From positions 1 to 64,000 of the forward strand of contig CAZSVM010000011.1 in NCBI GenBank assembly GCA_964610315.1: a stretch of DNA of 64,000 bases. The letters are read 5' to 3'. Numbering within the stretch: the stretch's first letter is position 1; each line of letters begins with the position of its first letter. Below the pieces are notes generated by a model. That model was given only the letters and a program-made list of their open reading frames with translations. It was not told the origin of the DNA and searched no databases. Positions 16,755 through 25,812 of this stretch are shown piece by piece. Source of the DNA: JAQVEM01 sp964610315. Its GTDB lineage: Bacteria > Actinomycetota > Humimicrobiia > Humimicrobiales > Humimicrobiaceae. The position numbers and the translations under genes are program-made.

Positions 16755-17510
16755 TTGGATTCATTGGGAAATATTCTAAGCATCAGGCAAAAATTAATAA
16801 TAATCCTGGTAAATATTTTCTTTCTGGTAAGTGTGGGAAAGGGACAGTATTTGATATTGTTTCTTTTTTCTCTGGCCGGTATTATGATCGTGTTCCTGTT
16901 TTCACCTGATATCAAACAACTCCTTAAGAGGACATTTGTAATATTTTTGTATCCTTTTTTTATTTCCATTTTTATTCCGTTTTTAAGTAACGGCAAAACC
17001 ATTGCCAGAATTGATCTAAGAGTGTTTCATCTGGTCATAACCGATAATGGAGTTACTGTTTTTGCTACCGTGCTTATAAAATCGTTTCTTTCTGTTTTAC
17101 TTATGACCTCGTTGCTTTTGTCCAGCAACGAAACGGAGCTGTTAGGCGGACTTAGAAAGATATACTTTCCCCGCATAATAGTTTCTATAATTTTTTTAAT
17201 GTACCGGTATATTTTTTTAATAATGGAAGAATCCAGGATAGGCCAGATGGCTATAAATGCAAGAATATTTAAAAAACACTCCTATGGCACCATAAATAAA
17301 AGGCTATCACATCTTATGAGTAATTTATTTATCAAATCTCTTAGCAGAGCGGAGAATATATATAAATCTATGGAAAGCAGAGGATTTGACGGGAATTTCT
17401 ATTTAATCGACAGGGGAGAAAAGACAAAGGTTTCAGGTAATATTATGTTTTCAATTTTTATACTTATTCCTGTATCATTAAAGGCTATTGAACTGTGTAA
17501 TATTTTATAA
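16755..17510 (+). CDS. cbiQ: ECF transporter transmembrane coupling subunit (CbiQ/EcfT)
   Basis: 251 residues, about five membrane segments, and the C-terminal cytoplasmic coupling helices, with the AINARIF and SMESRGFDG (A-R-G type) motifs that bind the ATPase. Start assigned to TTG at 16755, 27 nt after the PDGLE gene; no strong ribosome site is visible, so the start is moderately uncertain. Confidence 0.85.
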   Translation: MDSLGNILSIRQKLIIILVNIFFLVSVGKGQYLILFLFSLAGIMIVFLFSPDIKQLLKRTFVIFLYPFFISIFIPFLSNGKTIARIDLRVFHLVITDNGVTVFATVLIKSFLSVLLMTSLLLSSNETELLGGLRKIYFPRIIVSIIFLMYRYIFLIMEESRIGQMAINARIFKKHSYGTINKRLSHLMSNLFIKSLSRAENIYKSMESRGFDGNFYLIDRGEKTKVSGNIMFSIFILIPVSLKAIELCNIL

Positions 17511-17601
17511 ACAAAATTATCAATTTAAAGAGTTTTAAATAAATTTAATTTAAAATGGGACTTTTAAATTATTTATATCAGCTGGAACGAAATGGAAATA
17601 T

Positions 17602-18405
17602 ATGGTTTATAACAAAATAATTGAAGTAAAGAATTTATATTATAGATATCCGTTAAGTAAAAGACTCAGCGGAAGCGGAAGCAGTTATAAGGAAGCTTTG
17701 AAAGGAGTCAGCTTTTCGGTTAGCAGGGGAGATAAACTTTCGATAATAGGACCAAACGGTGCCGGAAAATCAACTCTTATGCTTAATATTGCCGGGCTGC
17801 TGGATGAGGAATATAGAAGCGGTGAAATATTTATAGAAGGCAAGGAATTAAATAAAAAAAATATTTATGACATCCGGGAGAAAATAGGATTTGTTTTTCA
17901 GGATCCCAATGATCAGTTATTTTCAATAAAAGTTTTCGATGATGTGGCCTTCGGCCTGATAAACTACCTGAATAAAGGAAAAGACAGAAGGGCAAAGGAT
18001 AGAAATTATCTTGAACAAAAAGTAAAAGCTGTTTTAAAAAATGTAAATCTAAAAAATGTAGAAAATGAAATTTCTCATTTTTTAAGTTTCGGAGAGAAGA
18101 AGCTGGTATCCCTGGCAACAGCATTATCATACGACCCTGAGATACTTATTCTGGATGAGCCTTCAAGCAATCTGGACCCTAAAAACAGGAATAACTTTAT
18201 AAAGCTGATTGGAAATATGAAAAAAACTATACTTATTGCCACTCATGATCTTGATATGGCTTATGAGTCTTCGGATAGATGCATAATTTTAAATGAAGGG
18301 GAAATGGTATCCGACGGGGATTCAAAAAAAATTTTAAGTGACAGAAACCTGCTAAGACATAACAATCTGGATTTACCATTAATATTAAGAGGAACTGCTA
18401 CTTAA
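17602..18405 (+). CDS. cbiO: ECF transporter ATPase subunit (CbiO)
   Basis: 267 residues. Walker A GPNGAGKST at 50-58, the Q-loop FQDPNDQLFS, signature LSFGEKK (typical of CbiO, replacing LSGGQ), Walker B ILILDEPSSNLDP and the switch histidine in ATHDLDM. It powers the metal importer encoded just upstream. An insertion of glycine/serine residues (SGSGSS) precedes the first strand. Only one ATPase gene is present, so a homodimer is expected. Confidence 0.92.
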   Translation: MVYNKIIEVKNLYYRYPLSKRLSGSGSSYKEALKGVSFSVSRGDKLSIIGPNGAGKSTLMLNIAGLLDEEYRSGEIFIEGKELNKKNIYDIREKIGFVFQDPNDQLFSIKVFDDVAFGLINYLNKGKDRRAKDRNYLEQKVKAVLKNVNLKNVENEISHFLSFGEKKLVSLATALSYDPEILILDEPSSNLDPKNRNNFIKLIGNMKKTILIATHDLDMAYESSDRCIILNEGEMVSDGDSKKILSDRNLLRHNNLDLPLILRGTAT

Positions 18406-18490
18406 GATGGTGCAAATCTTTTTATTTGTCCATATTTAATGTAAAATCTTAACCAATTCGATTCTGTAAACTTTAAATAAAAGGTTTGAT

Positions 18491-19270
18491 ATGTTGCTGG
18501 CTATAGATATTGGAAATACACAAACAGTTATTGGGCTTTTTAAAGAAGATGAAATACTGGCCTCATGGAGAATGGTTACGCCAAAGTACGAGACTGCTGA
18601 TGAAATTGCATCTGCAGTTTTTAATTTTTTACGGAATTCCGATTTCAAACCCGGAGATGTCAACGGTATTGCAATTTCCTGTGTCGTGCCCAGGATACTT
18701 GATGAAATTGTGAAAATGAGCGGCAAATATTTCAACAGGGCTCCTTTTATAGTGAACAGTGATATAAAGTCGGATCTGACAATTAGTTATGAATATCCTG
18801 AGGAGATAGGAGCGGATAGGATAGCTAATTCGGTAGCGGCAAAGGAGATTTACGGATATCCGGCAGTGGTTGTGGATTTTGGGACGGCAACTACATTTGA
18901 TATATTGTCTTCCGGAGGAGAATATATAGGCGGTGTAATAGCGCCCGGTATAGAAATCTCCTCGGAAGCGCTTTTTAACTGCGCAGCTAAATTGTCCAAG
19001 GTTGATTTGAACTGGCCCGGTTCGATAATTGGAAAAAATACCAATGACGGCGTACGTTCCGGGATACTTTATGGATTCCTGGGTCAGGTTGATTTTATAA
19101 TAGATAAAATAATCGAGGAACAAAATAAAAAGGATAATGACTTCAAACCGGAGGTTATTGCCACTGGAGGGCTGGCCTTTCTAATGGTAGGCAAAAGCAA
19201 GTGGATTGAAATTTTCGATCCAGATTTAACCCTAAAGGGATTAAAAATATTGTTTGATAAAAACAAATAG
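18491..19270 (+). CDS. coaX: Type III pantothenate kinase
   Basis: 259 residues. First step of coenzyme A synthesis. ASKHA-fold motifs: LAIDIGNTQTVIGLF at the N-terminus, EEIGADRIAN, and DFGTATTFD followed by GGVIAPGI. The C-terminal IATGGLAFLM is the adenosine motif. ATG start with AAAGG upstream. Typical length; complete. Confidence 0.95.
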   Translation: MLLAIDIGNTQTVIGLFKEDEILASWRMVTPKYETADEIASAVFNFLRNSDFKPGDVNGIAISCVVPRILDEIVKMSGKYFNRAPFIVNSDIKSDLTISYEYPEEIGADRIANSVAAKEIYGYPAVVVDFGTATTFDILSSGGEYIGGVIAPGIEISSEALFNCAAKLSKVDLNWPGSIIGKNTNDGVRSGILYGFLGQVDFIIDKIIEEQNKKDNDFKPEVIATGGLAFLMVGKSKWIEIFDPDLTLKGLKILFDKNK

Positions 19271-19385
19271 CAGTTTATATTGGAAAATTAACGCCGGAAA
19301 ATTGGGAAGGTTGTAAAAGTCGAATAAAAGATTATCAAGGTCAGATAAGAAGACAACAATCCAATGAAAATATATAAATTAAGAT

Positions 19386-20582
19386 GTGGAAACTTTTAAC
19401 TTGATTGAACTTACCGGTGAACTGGAAAAACTGGTAACCGGACTTCTGGCGGGCTATAAAGCTAAGAACCTGCCTGGTGACTATATTTATCAAATTATTC
19501 ATCTAAAATCAAGTACAGGCTCTCATGTTCCATTTTCCGGAAAATTACTTTCTGACTCCATATTAAAAAATAACCCTGCATCGGTAGGTTTCAAGATCAC
19601 GGATTATTCATTTAAAATTGGAAATGTGACCATAAAAAACCCTGTAATTACAGCACCGCTTGCGGGGATAAGCGATAATACTTACCGGATTTTTGCCCAT
19701 TTTTTTGGGGCAGCCCTTACATACACCGAGATGATTACCGGTTATGGTATCTATTATAGGCATAAAAAAAGTCTAACCCTGGCAGATATTACCGGTTATG
19801 AAAGACCCTGCGCTTTGCAGATATTCGGATCGAATCCGGATATAATGGCTGAGGCGGCGGCAAAAGTTGAGGAAAAGGCGGATATTATAGACGTCAATAT
19901 GGGCTGTCCGGTTCCCAAAATACTAAAAACTAAAAGCGGTGGATATCTTACCCGGGACGAAGTTAAGATAGAGAAGATAATAAAAAAACTTTCTTCGGTT
20001 TTAAAAAAGCCGCTTACCATAAAAACCAGAACAGGATGGAACAGTGGCAGTATTAATATTTTAAATATTGCAAAAATTGCCGAAAGTTCGGGAGCAGGAG
20101 CCATATCCATTCACGGGAGAACCGTAAAGCAGGGTTTTTCGGGCCAGGCTAATTATGAATTAATAAAAAAGGTAAAGGAAAAGATAAAAATTCCGGTTAT
20201 CGTAAGCGGCGATATCGATTCTCCCGGAAAGGCAAAGGAAGTACTGGATTATACCGGTTGTGACGGAATTATGATGGGCAGGGGGGTAAAAGGTAGATTA
20301 TGGCTTATAATAAATACATTGTTATCTGTTTATAGCGGAAGTGATAAATTTACAGATAAGGAATTCGATCCCGGTGTGAACTGGAAAAAAGATTTTTCAA
20401 AACTCTACTTAAAATTTTTGATTTATTTTAAAGGAGAAGATAAAGGGGTAAGAGAATTCAGAAAACACCTCTGCTGGATTTTCAGGGGTACCAGGGGCAT
20501 TAATAAAACAAAGAGCGAATTTTTTAAAGTTGGTAATTTCAAAGAAGCTGTGGATTGTATTGAAAATATTAGAGCTACCTAG
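19386..20582 (+). CDS. dus: tRNA-dihydrouridine synthase with N-terminal extension
   Basis: 398 residues. FMN-dependent reduction of uridines in the tRNA D-loop. The core begins near residue 76 (FKIGNVTIKNPVITAPLAGISDN), with DVNMGCPVPK (catalytic Cys region), the KTRTGW and HGRT motifs and DGIMMGRGVKG. About 75 residues precede the usual DusB start; no in-frame ATG is visible nearer the core, so the extension appears real, from GTG at 19386. The order coaX then dus resembles several actinobacterial and clostridial genomes. Confidence 0.9.
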   Translation: METFNLIELTGELEKLVTGLLAGYKAKNLPGDYIYQIIHLKSSTGSHVPFSGKLLSDSILKNNPASVGFKITDYSFKIGNVTIKNPVITAPLAGISDNTYRIFAHFFGAALTYTEMITGYGIYYRHKKSLTLADITGYERPCALQIFGSNPDIMAEAAAKVEEKADIIDVNMGCPVPKILKTKSGGYLTRDEVKIEKIIKKLSSVLKKPLTIKTRTGWNSGSINILNIAKIAESSGAGAISIHGRTVKQGFSGQANYELIKKVKEKIKIPVIVSGDIDSPGKAKEVLDYTGCDGIMMGRGVKGRLWLIINTLLSVYSGSDKFTDKEFDPGVNWKKDFSKLYLKFLIYFKGEDKGVREFRKHLCWIFRGTRGINKTKSEFFKVGNFKEAVDCIENIRAT

Positions 20583-20718
20583 TCTGGTTTTTCTGTCAGT
20601 TATTTTTTATCAATTTGTATACTTATTGCTTACTTTCCTTATTTTATTTAAAATCTTTCATAAAGTTGATAGAATGCTAAAATTATAGAGTTAAATCTAT
20701 AGAGCAATAAATTCTTTT

Positions 20719-20797
20719 CGGGATGTAGCGCAGCTTGGTTTAGCGCGCAGCGTTCGGGACGCTGAGGTCGGGGGTTCAAATCCCCCCATCCCGACCA
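20719..20797 (+). tRNA. tRNA-Pro (CGG)
   Basis: Full cloverleaf: acceptor CGGGATG/CATCCCG, anticodon stem CAGCG/CGCTG around TTCGGGA (anticodon CGG), the T-arm GGGGG-TTCAAAT-CCCCC, discriminator A and encoded CCA (20795-20797). Two dozen bases after its 3' end a new transcription unit region begins. Confidence 0.96.
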
Positions 20798-20870
20798 GAA
20801 AAAACTTTATAAAACATACCAATTTAAAAGCATAAACAAGAGAGTACGGTTATTTTAAGTCAAATTAATT

Positions 20871-20890
20871 CAGGGCATCTCAAATCCCTG
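20871..20890 (+). promoter_or_regulatory. Small inverted repeat over the methyltransferase ribosome-binding region
   Basis: CAGGG (20871-20875) and CCCTG (20886-20890) flank 10 nt, directly before GGGA and the ATG at 20902. The hairpin would put the only Shine-Dalgarno-like bases at the foot of the stem and could dampen translation. Weak, five base pairs. Confidence 0.3.
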
Positions 20891-20901
20891 GGAATATCTA
20901 G

Positions 20902-21570
20902 ATGAGTACGTTTATTTTAATGAGAATACTGGAATCTACTCCATGCAGGTATGACAGGGGCGTTCGTATTCTTACCCTGGGTAGATTGGATAGCATTTAT
21001 GATAGTTTGACTTCTTATATCAAAAAGGGTCAGCATGTTCTGGATATTGGATGCGGTACCGGAGCACTGACATTGAGGGCTGCCCTGAAAGGTGCAAAAG
21101 TAAAAGGGATTGACATAAATCCACAGATGCTGGAAATTACAAAAAAGCGGTCAGCAGAATTAAAACTCGAACAAAATATAGAGTTATGTGAAATGGGTGC
21201 TGCCGAACTTGGAGACGAAAAAGCAGGAAGCTATGATGTTGTGATGAGCGGCCTCTGTTTTTCCGAATTAACCGAGGATGAATTGATTTATACTCTGAAG
21301 GAAATAAAAAGATTGTTAAAGCCGGGAGGTATCCTGCTTGTTGCAGATGAAGTAAGATCCAAGAGCATTTTAAGGAAAATACTTAGCTGGCTGATAAGAT
21401 TTCCCCTTGCAATAATTACCTACCTTATCACCCAAACTTCTACAAATGCCGTAAGGAATTTACCGGAAAGAATAGAAGGAGCAGGCCTGCTGATAGAATC
21501 AGTCAGGTTGAGTAGAGTAGGAAGCTTTATGGAGTTAGTGGTAAGGAAACCAGAGGATATGGTGAAATGA
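20902..21570 (+). CDS. Class I SAM methyltransferase partnered with HgcA-like gene
   Basis: 222 residues. SAM-binding motif I VLDIGCGTGALTL near residue 48, motif II region GIDINPQML, a UbiE-like LLKPGGILLVADE, and a hydrophobic segment (about 164-177) that may touch the membrane. The opening ILESTPCRYDRGVRILTLGR looks characteristic of a specific subfamily. Its stop overlaps the start of the fused HgcAB-like gene (ATGA), so the two are translationally coupled and probably act on the same pathway. The methyl acceptor is unknown. Start ATG 20902; ATG 20920 is possible. Confidence 0.8.
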   Translation: MSTFILMRILESTPCRYDRGVRILTLGRLDSIYDSLTSYIKKGQHVLDIGCGTGALTLRAALKGAKVKGIDINPQMLEITKKRSAELKLEQNIELCEMGAAELGDEKAGSYDVVMSGLCFSELTEDELIYTLKEIKRLLKPGGILLVADEVRSKSILRKILSWLIRFPLAIITYLITQTSTNAVRNLPERIEGAGLLIESVRLSRVGSFMELVVRKPEDMVK

Positions 21571-22730
21571 ATCTTCTCAAGTATATTGTTGTAAACATTA
21601 TCGAAACTTTGCTTAGAATTATCCCTTTCCCCTGTAAAACAGGTTTGATTAAAATAGGAAATCCGGCCAGGAATTCACTTGTTTTTCTGACCTGTAATTA
21701 TCATTTGACTGTGGAAAGAGTAAAAAGAGCGTTTAAAGGAATGGATTGTTATCTAATTGCAGCAAATAGCAGAGGGTACAATGTATGGTGCGGTTCTACA
21801 GGCGGACATCTTACAAATCATAGTATTATTTCCGTTCTGAAGACCAGCGGAATAGAAGAGCTTGTAGACCATAGAAATGTAATACTTCCCCAGCTGGCTG
21901 CTGCCGGAATCGAATCAGGGGTAATTCATAGAAAAACCGGGTGGGAGATTATCTGGGGGCCGGTTTATGCCAATGATATTCCTGCCTTCATAAAAGGCAG
22001 GTTTAAAAAAACTCCAGAAATGCGTAAAGTCAAATTCCCGTTAATTCAGCGCTTTGAGATGGCTGTTATGTGGGCGTTCCCGTTTTCGATTATTGCATCT
22101 ATTATAGCAATTCCTTTCAGGCCTGAGATTCTTCTGCCCCTGAATATTCTTACCTGGGGCCTACCGCTTTTAATTTTTATTTCCTTTCCTCTTTATTCCA
22201 GATGGCTTAATCCGAAGAAAAAAAATACCAGTTTTAGTAAATATACTGTTATCTTTGATCTTGGCCGCGTTCCGATCATTCTCTGGGTAATTTTTATGAT
22301 TTGCCTTACTACCTGGCGCATTTCTATTAGCGCTTTTAGCTGGGGATTCTTTATACGCTGGGGTTTCATTTCATTTGTTATATTCCTTCTGGTAAGTATT
22401 GATTTAATGGGCAGTACTCCTATATACAAGAGTGGTTTACATGAAGATAGGTTTCTTAAAATCATTATTGATGAAAGAAAATGCAGGGGCGCCGGTTTTT
22501 GCGAGCAGGTTTGTCCCAGGAATTGTTACAAAGTAGACAGAAACCGGAGTATTGCCACAATACCGGGAGCGGATCGATGTGTACAATGTGGTGCCTGTAT
22601 AGTTCAATGCCCGTTTGATGCATTGTATTTTGAGAGTCCGAAAGGTGAAATAATAACTCCGGAAACTATCAGGAAATTCAAATTAAATCTTATAGGTAAA
22701 CGTCTTGTAAAAGTGGAGGGGAGAAAATAA
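21567..22730 (+). CDS. Fused HgcA-like corrinoid membrane protein / HgcB-like ferredoxin
   Basis: 387 residues in three parts. (1) Residues 35-150: a corrinoid-binding domain like HgcA/CdhD, with the cap-helix motif NVWC at 72-75 followed by GSTGGH, then HRNVILPQLAAAGIES and WGPVYANDIPAFIKG, matching HgcA in order. HgcA usually reads NVWCA(A/G)GK; the Co-facing Cys75 is kept but the rest differs. (2) Residues 165-280: at least four membrane helices. (3) Residues 295-350: a ferredoxin with C306, Ala309 in place of the second cysteine, C312, C316, then C338/341/344/348, plus an extra C320. The C-terminal cysteine pair of HgcB is absent. True HgcA methylates Hg(II); whether this does is doubtful. 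Overlaps the methyltransferase gene by 4 nt. Confidence 0.85.
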   Translation: MNLLKYIVVNIIETLLRIIPFPCKTGLIKIGNPARNSLVFLTCNYHLTVERVKRAFKGMDCYLIAANSRGYNVWCGSTGGHLTNHSIISVLKTSGIEELVDHRNVILPQLAAAGIESGVIHRKTGWEIIWGPVYANDIPAFIKGRFKKTPEMRKVKFPLIQRFEMAVMWAFPFSIIASIIAIPFRPEILLPLNILTWGLPLLIFISFPLYSRWLNPKKKNTSFSKYTVIFDLGRVPIILWVIFMICLTTWRISISAFSWGFFIRWGFISFVIFLLVSIDLMGSTPIYKSGLHEDRFLKIIIDERKCRGAGFCEQVCPRNCYKVDRNRSIATIPGADRCVQCGACIVQCPFDALYFESPKGEIITPETIRKFKLNLIGKRLVKVEGRK

Positions 22731-22734
22731 AAAT

Positions 22735-23361
22735 ATGTTTGATGCACTGGTATTTGATCTGGATGGAACCTTATGGGATGCTTCCAGGTCCAGTACATTG
22801 GGATGGAATAACGGCCTTAAATCATTAAATATCAAGAAGTCCGTTACAATAGGCGAAATGAGAAAAGTAACCGGAAAGCCGGCAAAGGAATGTACGGACA
22901 TATTATTCCCTTCTGAGGTTAAGCAATATAAAAATCTTTTGGATACCCTGTGCAGTTTTGAAAGAAAGGCAGTGGAGAGATACGGTGGGAAGTTTTATCA
23001 TTCTTTTAAGAACACCATAGCATATCTTTCTAGGAAATGTGATTTATATTTGGTTAGTAATTGTCAGAAATGGTATATTGATGTTTTTTTTAATTTTTCC
23101 AGTTTAAAGAAGTACTTTAAAGGATATAATTGTTACGGGATTTCGAATCGGAAAAAGAAGGAAATGTTAATTGATTTGAAAAAAAGGCATGACTTTAAGA
23201 AACCGGCCTATATCGGAGATACCGAAGAAGATGAATTTGCGGCAAGAGGTGCCGGATACGCCTTTATATTTGCAAATTATGGCTTTGGCAGTCCAAATAA
23301 TCCTGATGTTATTATAAATTCATTAAAAGAATTGAAAGCAGTTTTAAAAACAGCTATTTAA
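22735..23361 (+). CDS. HAD-superfamily hydrolase
   Basis: 208 residues. Motif I DLDGT (nucleophile D8, acid D10), motif II LVSNCQ, a conserved lysine region and motif III YIGDTEEDEFAA. Probably a small-molecule phosphatase with an alpha-helical cap. Starts 4 nt after the HgcAB-like fusion, so it is the third gene of that operon; no substrate can be assigned. Confidence 0.85.
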   Translation: MFDALVFDLDGTLWDASRSSTLGWNNGLKSLNIKKSVTIGEMRKVTGKPAKECTDILFPSEVKQYKNLLDTLCSFERKAVERYGGKFYHSFKNTIAYLSRKCDLYLVSNCQKWYIDVFFNFSSLKKYFKGYNCYGISNRKKKEMLIDLKKRHDFKKPAYIGDTEEDEFAARGAGYAFIFANYGFGSPNNPDVIINSLKELKAVLKTAI

Positions 23362-23513
23362 AAAAACTGCCATAAATATATCAGAGTTAAAGAGCAATAA
23401 ACATATTGAATACATTAAAAATATTAGCGCAAGCCTGAATCTGGATTTTACATAAAAAATTTTTTATAATATAAACAATTATATATACTTTTTTTAATAC
23501 TATAATTATTAAT

Positions 23514-25646
23514 ATGTTTAAAAGAAAATATTGGCTTACTGGAATTTTGATATTGGTATTTATTGGATTTATCTTTACCGGCGGCTGTGTACAGAAGGAT
23601 AATATAACTCCTGAACAGCAGGCAAGAGAAACTAGCATCAATGAAGCAAAAGAAACACAGGAGAATGTCGGGGGTCCGAAGGAAAGTTATCAGGAACAAC
23701 TACCTGGACAACAAAATATAGGAGGCCCCGGCAATAGTGAAATTATTATAGAATCAACAGATTATTCTTATAAATCCACTACCGAAAAGCCAACCGGATG
23801 GTTCAGTAGTAATCAGGAGGCTGATATACTACTTTCCGGAGTTGATTTCAATAATACCGGGGGACCTCTCCTATTCAATCATCAGGGAGGAATTGCCAGT
23901 GATGGAGAGCACCTGATACTTGCAGATAGAAATAACAACCGTGTTCTTATATGGAATTCTCCGCCGGAAGGGAATGTAGAACCCGATGTAGTTTTAGGTC
24001 AGAAGGACTTTATATCAAATAGTCCGGGAGAAGGTCTTGGCCAACTCAACTGGCCTGTATCTGTTTCGACTGACGGCACCCACCTCCTTGTGGCCGATAC
24101 CTACAATTATAGGGTACTTATCTGGAGCGAATTCCCGGATCAAAATGGGCAGCCTGCCGATTTATATATTCAGGGTCCAAAGGATAGATTCGAGGAAGGA
24201 GAAGTGGGATGGCCGTGGGCTGTCTGGACGGACGGCAAGAAAGTTATAGTTACAAGCACTGAGAGTTCCCAGGTACTGATATGGAACAGCTTTCCGGCCA
24301 GAATAAATCAGAAGCCTGATATTATTATAAAGCTTGATGATTTTGGCACACCCAGAACAATAGGTAGTGATGGCACAAATCTTATCATAGGCGATCACAA
24401 CGCATTTGGTTCGGAACCCGGCAATTTTTTCTGGAAGACTTTCCCCAGCCAAAACAATCAAAAATATGATTTTTTTATGAAAAATGCTCCCGGTGGAGAT
24501 ATGCAGATTGGTGAAATAATGTGGGGTCCGACTTTTACACCGGATGGGAAATTTATAGTGGTTAGCGATAAGGTTCATATATGGAATTCTTTCCCGCAAA
24601 ACGAGAACGATGCTCCTTACCTTTCTATGGGGGGAAATAATGGAGCTGATGGTTATAATTTCGGATGGTCACAAAGTGGTGATGGTTCGTCAATCGCGTA
24701 TGTAAATGGAAAATTGTATATATCTCTTTGCAATGGAAATAAAATTGTTGGTTTCGACAATATGCCGGTGTCAGCTGACCAAATCCCTGATTTTGTCATA
24801 GGTGCGCCTGACATTTATACAAATACTCTTGAAACAGAATTTATAATGAGTAATCCCGTGCCGGCAACTGATGGCAATAGCTTATTCGTGTCATCGGATT
24901 TTGATAGAAAACTCTACGTTTGGAAATCCATACCGGATGAAAGTGGTGCAAAACCTGATTATGTATACAGCCTTCCAGAAGGTCCATGGGATAATGCGCT
25001 TTATAATAACATTTTAGCACTGGTAGGGAAGCAAACAATATATGTATGGAGAACACTACCGGTAAATGGCGAAAAACCCGATAAAATATTCAGCAGGGGC
25101 ATAGGCAGCATATCCTTTAGTGAACTGATTGGAGTTGCGATGGATGAAAAGTATTTTTATCTTTCGGATAAACAAAAAAATAAAATTTATGTCTGGGAAG
25201 GAATTCCGGATGAAGATTCTGAACCCATTTTTATAATAGAGTGCGAAAAACCAGGCAGGCTTTCAAGTGATGGCCAGTACCTCGCAGTTGCAGCAACAGA
25301 TAGAGGGCCGGGAGGTTCGGTGGTTATATACAAAGTTTCTGATCTGGCGGGGGGTCAACCGATAGCTGTTCTAAATGGTATGTTTAGCTTACCCCAGGGT
25401 GTGCTGGTTTATGATGGCCATCTATTTGTAGGAGATACGGTATTTAATGCTGTTCATATATGGACTAATATAAATGATGCTATTAACGGAAAAGCTGCAG
25501 ACATTCTTTTAGGAGAAAAGGAACGAACACCAAAAATAGGTATTGATACCCTTTTCTGGCCGGCTACGCTGGCTTTTGACGGCAGCTATCTCTGGGTAGG
25601 TGAATTCAAATTCTCGGAGAGATTGCTTAGATTCTCTGTGAAGTAA
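23514..25646 (+). CDS. Large lipoprotein with NHL-like beta-propeller
   Basis: 710 residues. Signal segment (residues 5-24) ending FTGGC, so Cys25 is probably lipidated. A glutamine-rich linker with the triplet-like NVGGP/NIGGP/NTGGP recurrence (about 52-112) leads to a repeated-blade domain: units of the form G-S/T-DG-x-x-L-x-V/I-x-D-x-x-N-x-R-V-L-I-W recur every ~55-60 residues with tryptophan-containing IWN/VWK ends, as in NHL or YWTD propellers. Extracytoplasmic; function unknown, perhaps a sensor or scaffold. No start ambiguity is evident, though the ribosome site is weak. Confidence 0.75.
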   Translation: MFKRKYWLTGILILVFIGFIFTGGCVQKDNITPEQQARETSINEAKETQENVGGPKESYQEQLPGQQNIGGPGNSEIIIESTDYSYKSTTEKPTGWFSSNQEADILLSGVDFNNTGGPLLFNHQGGIASDGEHLILADRNNNRVLIWNSPPEGNVEPDVVLGQKDFISNSPGEGLGQLNWPVSVSTDGTHLLVADTYNYRVLIWSEFPDQNGQPADLYIQGPKDRFEEGEVGWPWAVWTDGKKVIVTSTESSQVLIWNSFPARINQKPDIIIKLDDFGTPRTIGSDGTNLIIGDHNAFGSEPGNFFWKTFPSQNNQKYDFFMKNAPGGDMQIGEIMWGPTFTPDGKFIVVSDKVHIWNSFPQNENDAPYLSMGGNNGADGYNFGWSQSGDGSSIAYVNGKLYISLCNGNKIVGFDNMPVSADQIPDFVIGAPDIYTNTLETEFIMSNPVPATDGNSLFVSSDFDRKLYVWKSIPDESGAKPDYVYSLPEGPWDNALYNNILALVGKQTIYVWRTLPVNGEKPDKIFSRGIGSISFSELIGVAMDEKYFYLSDKQKNKIYVWEGIPDEDSEPIFIIECEKPGRLSSDGQYLAVAATDRGPGGSVVIYKVSDLAGGQPIAVLNGMFSLPQGVLVYDGHLFVGDTVFNAVHIWTNINDAINGKAADILLGEKERTPKIGIDTLFWPATLAFDGSYLWVGEFKFSERLLRFSVK

Positions 25647-25654
25647 AATATTTA

Positions 25655-25744
25655 TCCGCAGATTCAGATTTTAAAGGTGAAGGCGTTACTGCTTCTTTAA
25701 TCAATCATTTAAAGATAAAATGTAGCGAACATTTCTTAAAATAA
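25655..25744 (+). pseudogene. Possible remnant of a GNAT acetyltransferase
   Basis: Between the propeller gene and the dehydrogenase, one frame reads as about 29 residues resembling GNAT motif A: DFKGEGVTASLINHLKIKC, with the G-x-G-x-x-A acetyl-CoA loop, then a stop at 25742. No start codon, N-terminus or C-terminus is present. Short, so chance resemblance cannot be excluded. Confidence 0.35.
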
Positions 25745-25812
25745 TGCCCCGAATTCTATGTAATGTGGTATATTATTAAAAGTCAAATAATTTCAAATGA
25801 AAGTTTTTAAAA

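Noticed and set aside
18510..18713. Alternative + frame inside coaX
   Set aside because: Overlaps a conserved enzyme entirely and has no recognisable content.
21567..22730. Plain acetyl-CoA pathway corrinoid protein (CdhD/AcsD)
   Set aside because: The membrane domain plus C-terminal ferredoxin and the NVWC cap motif match HgcA/HgcB architecture, not CdhD.
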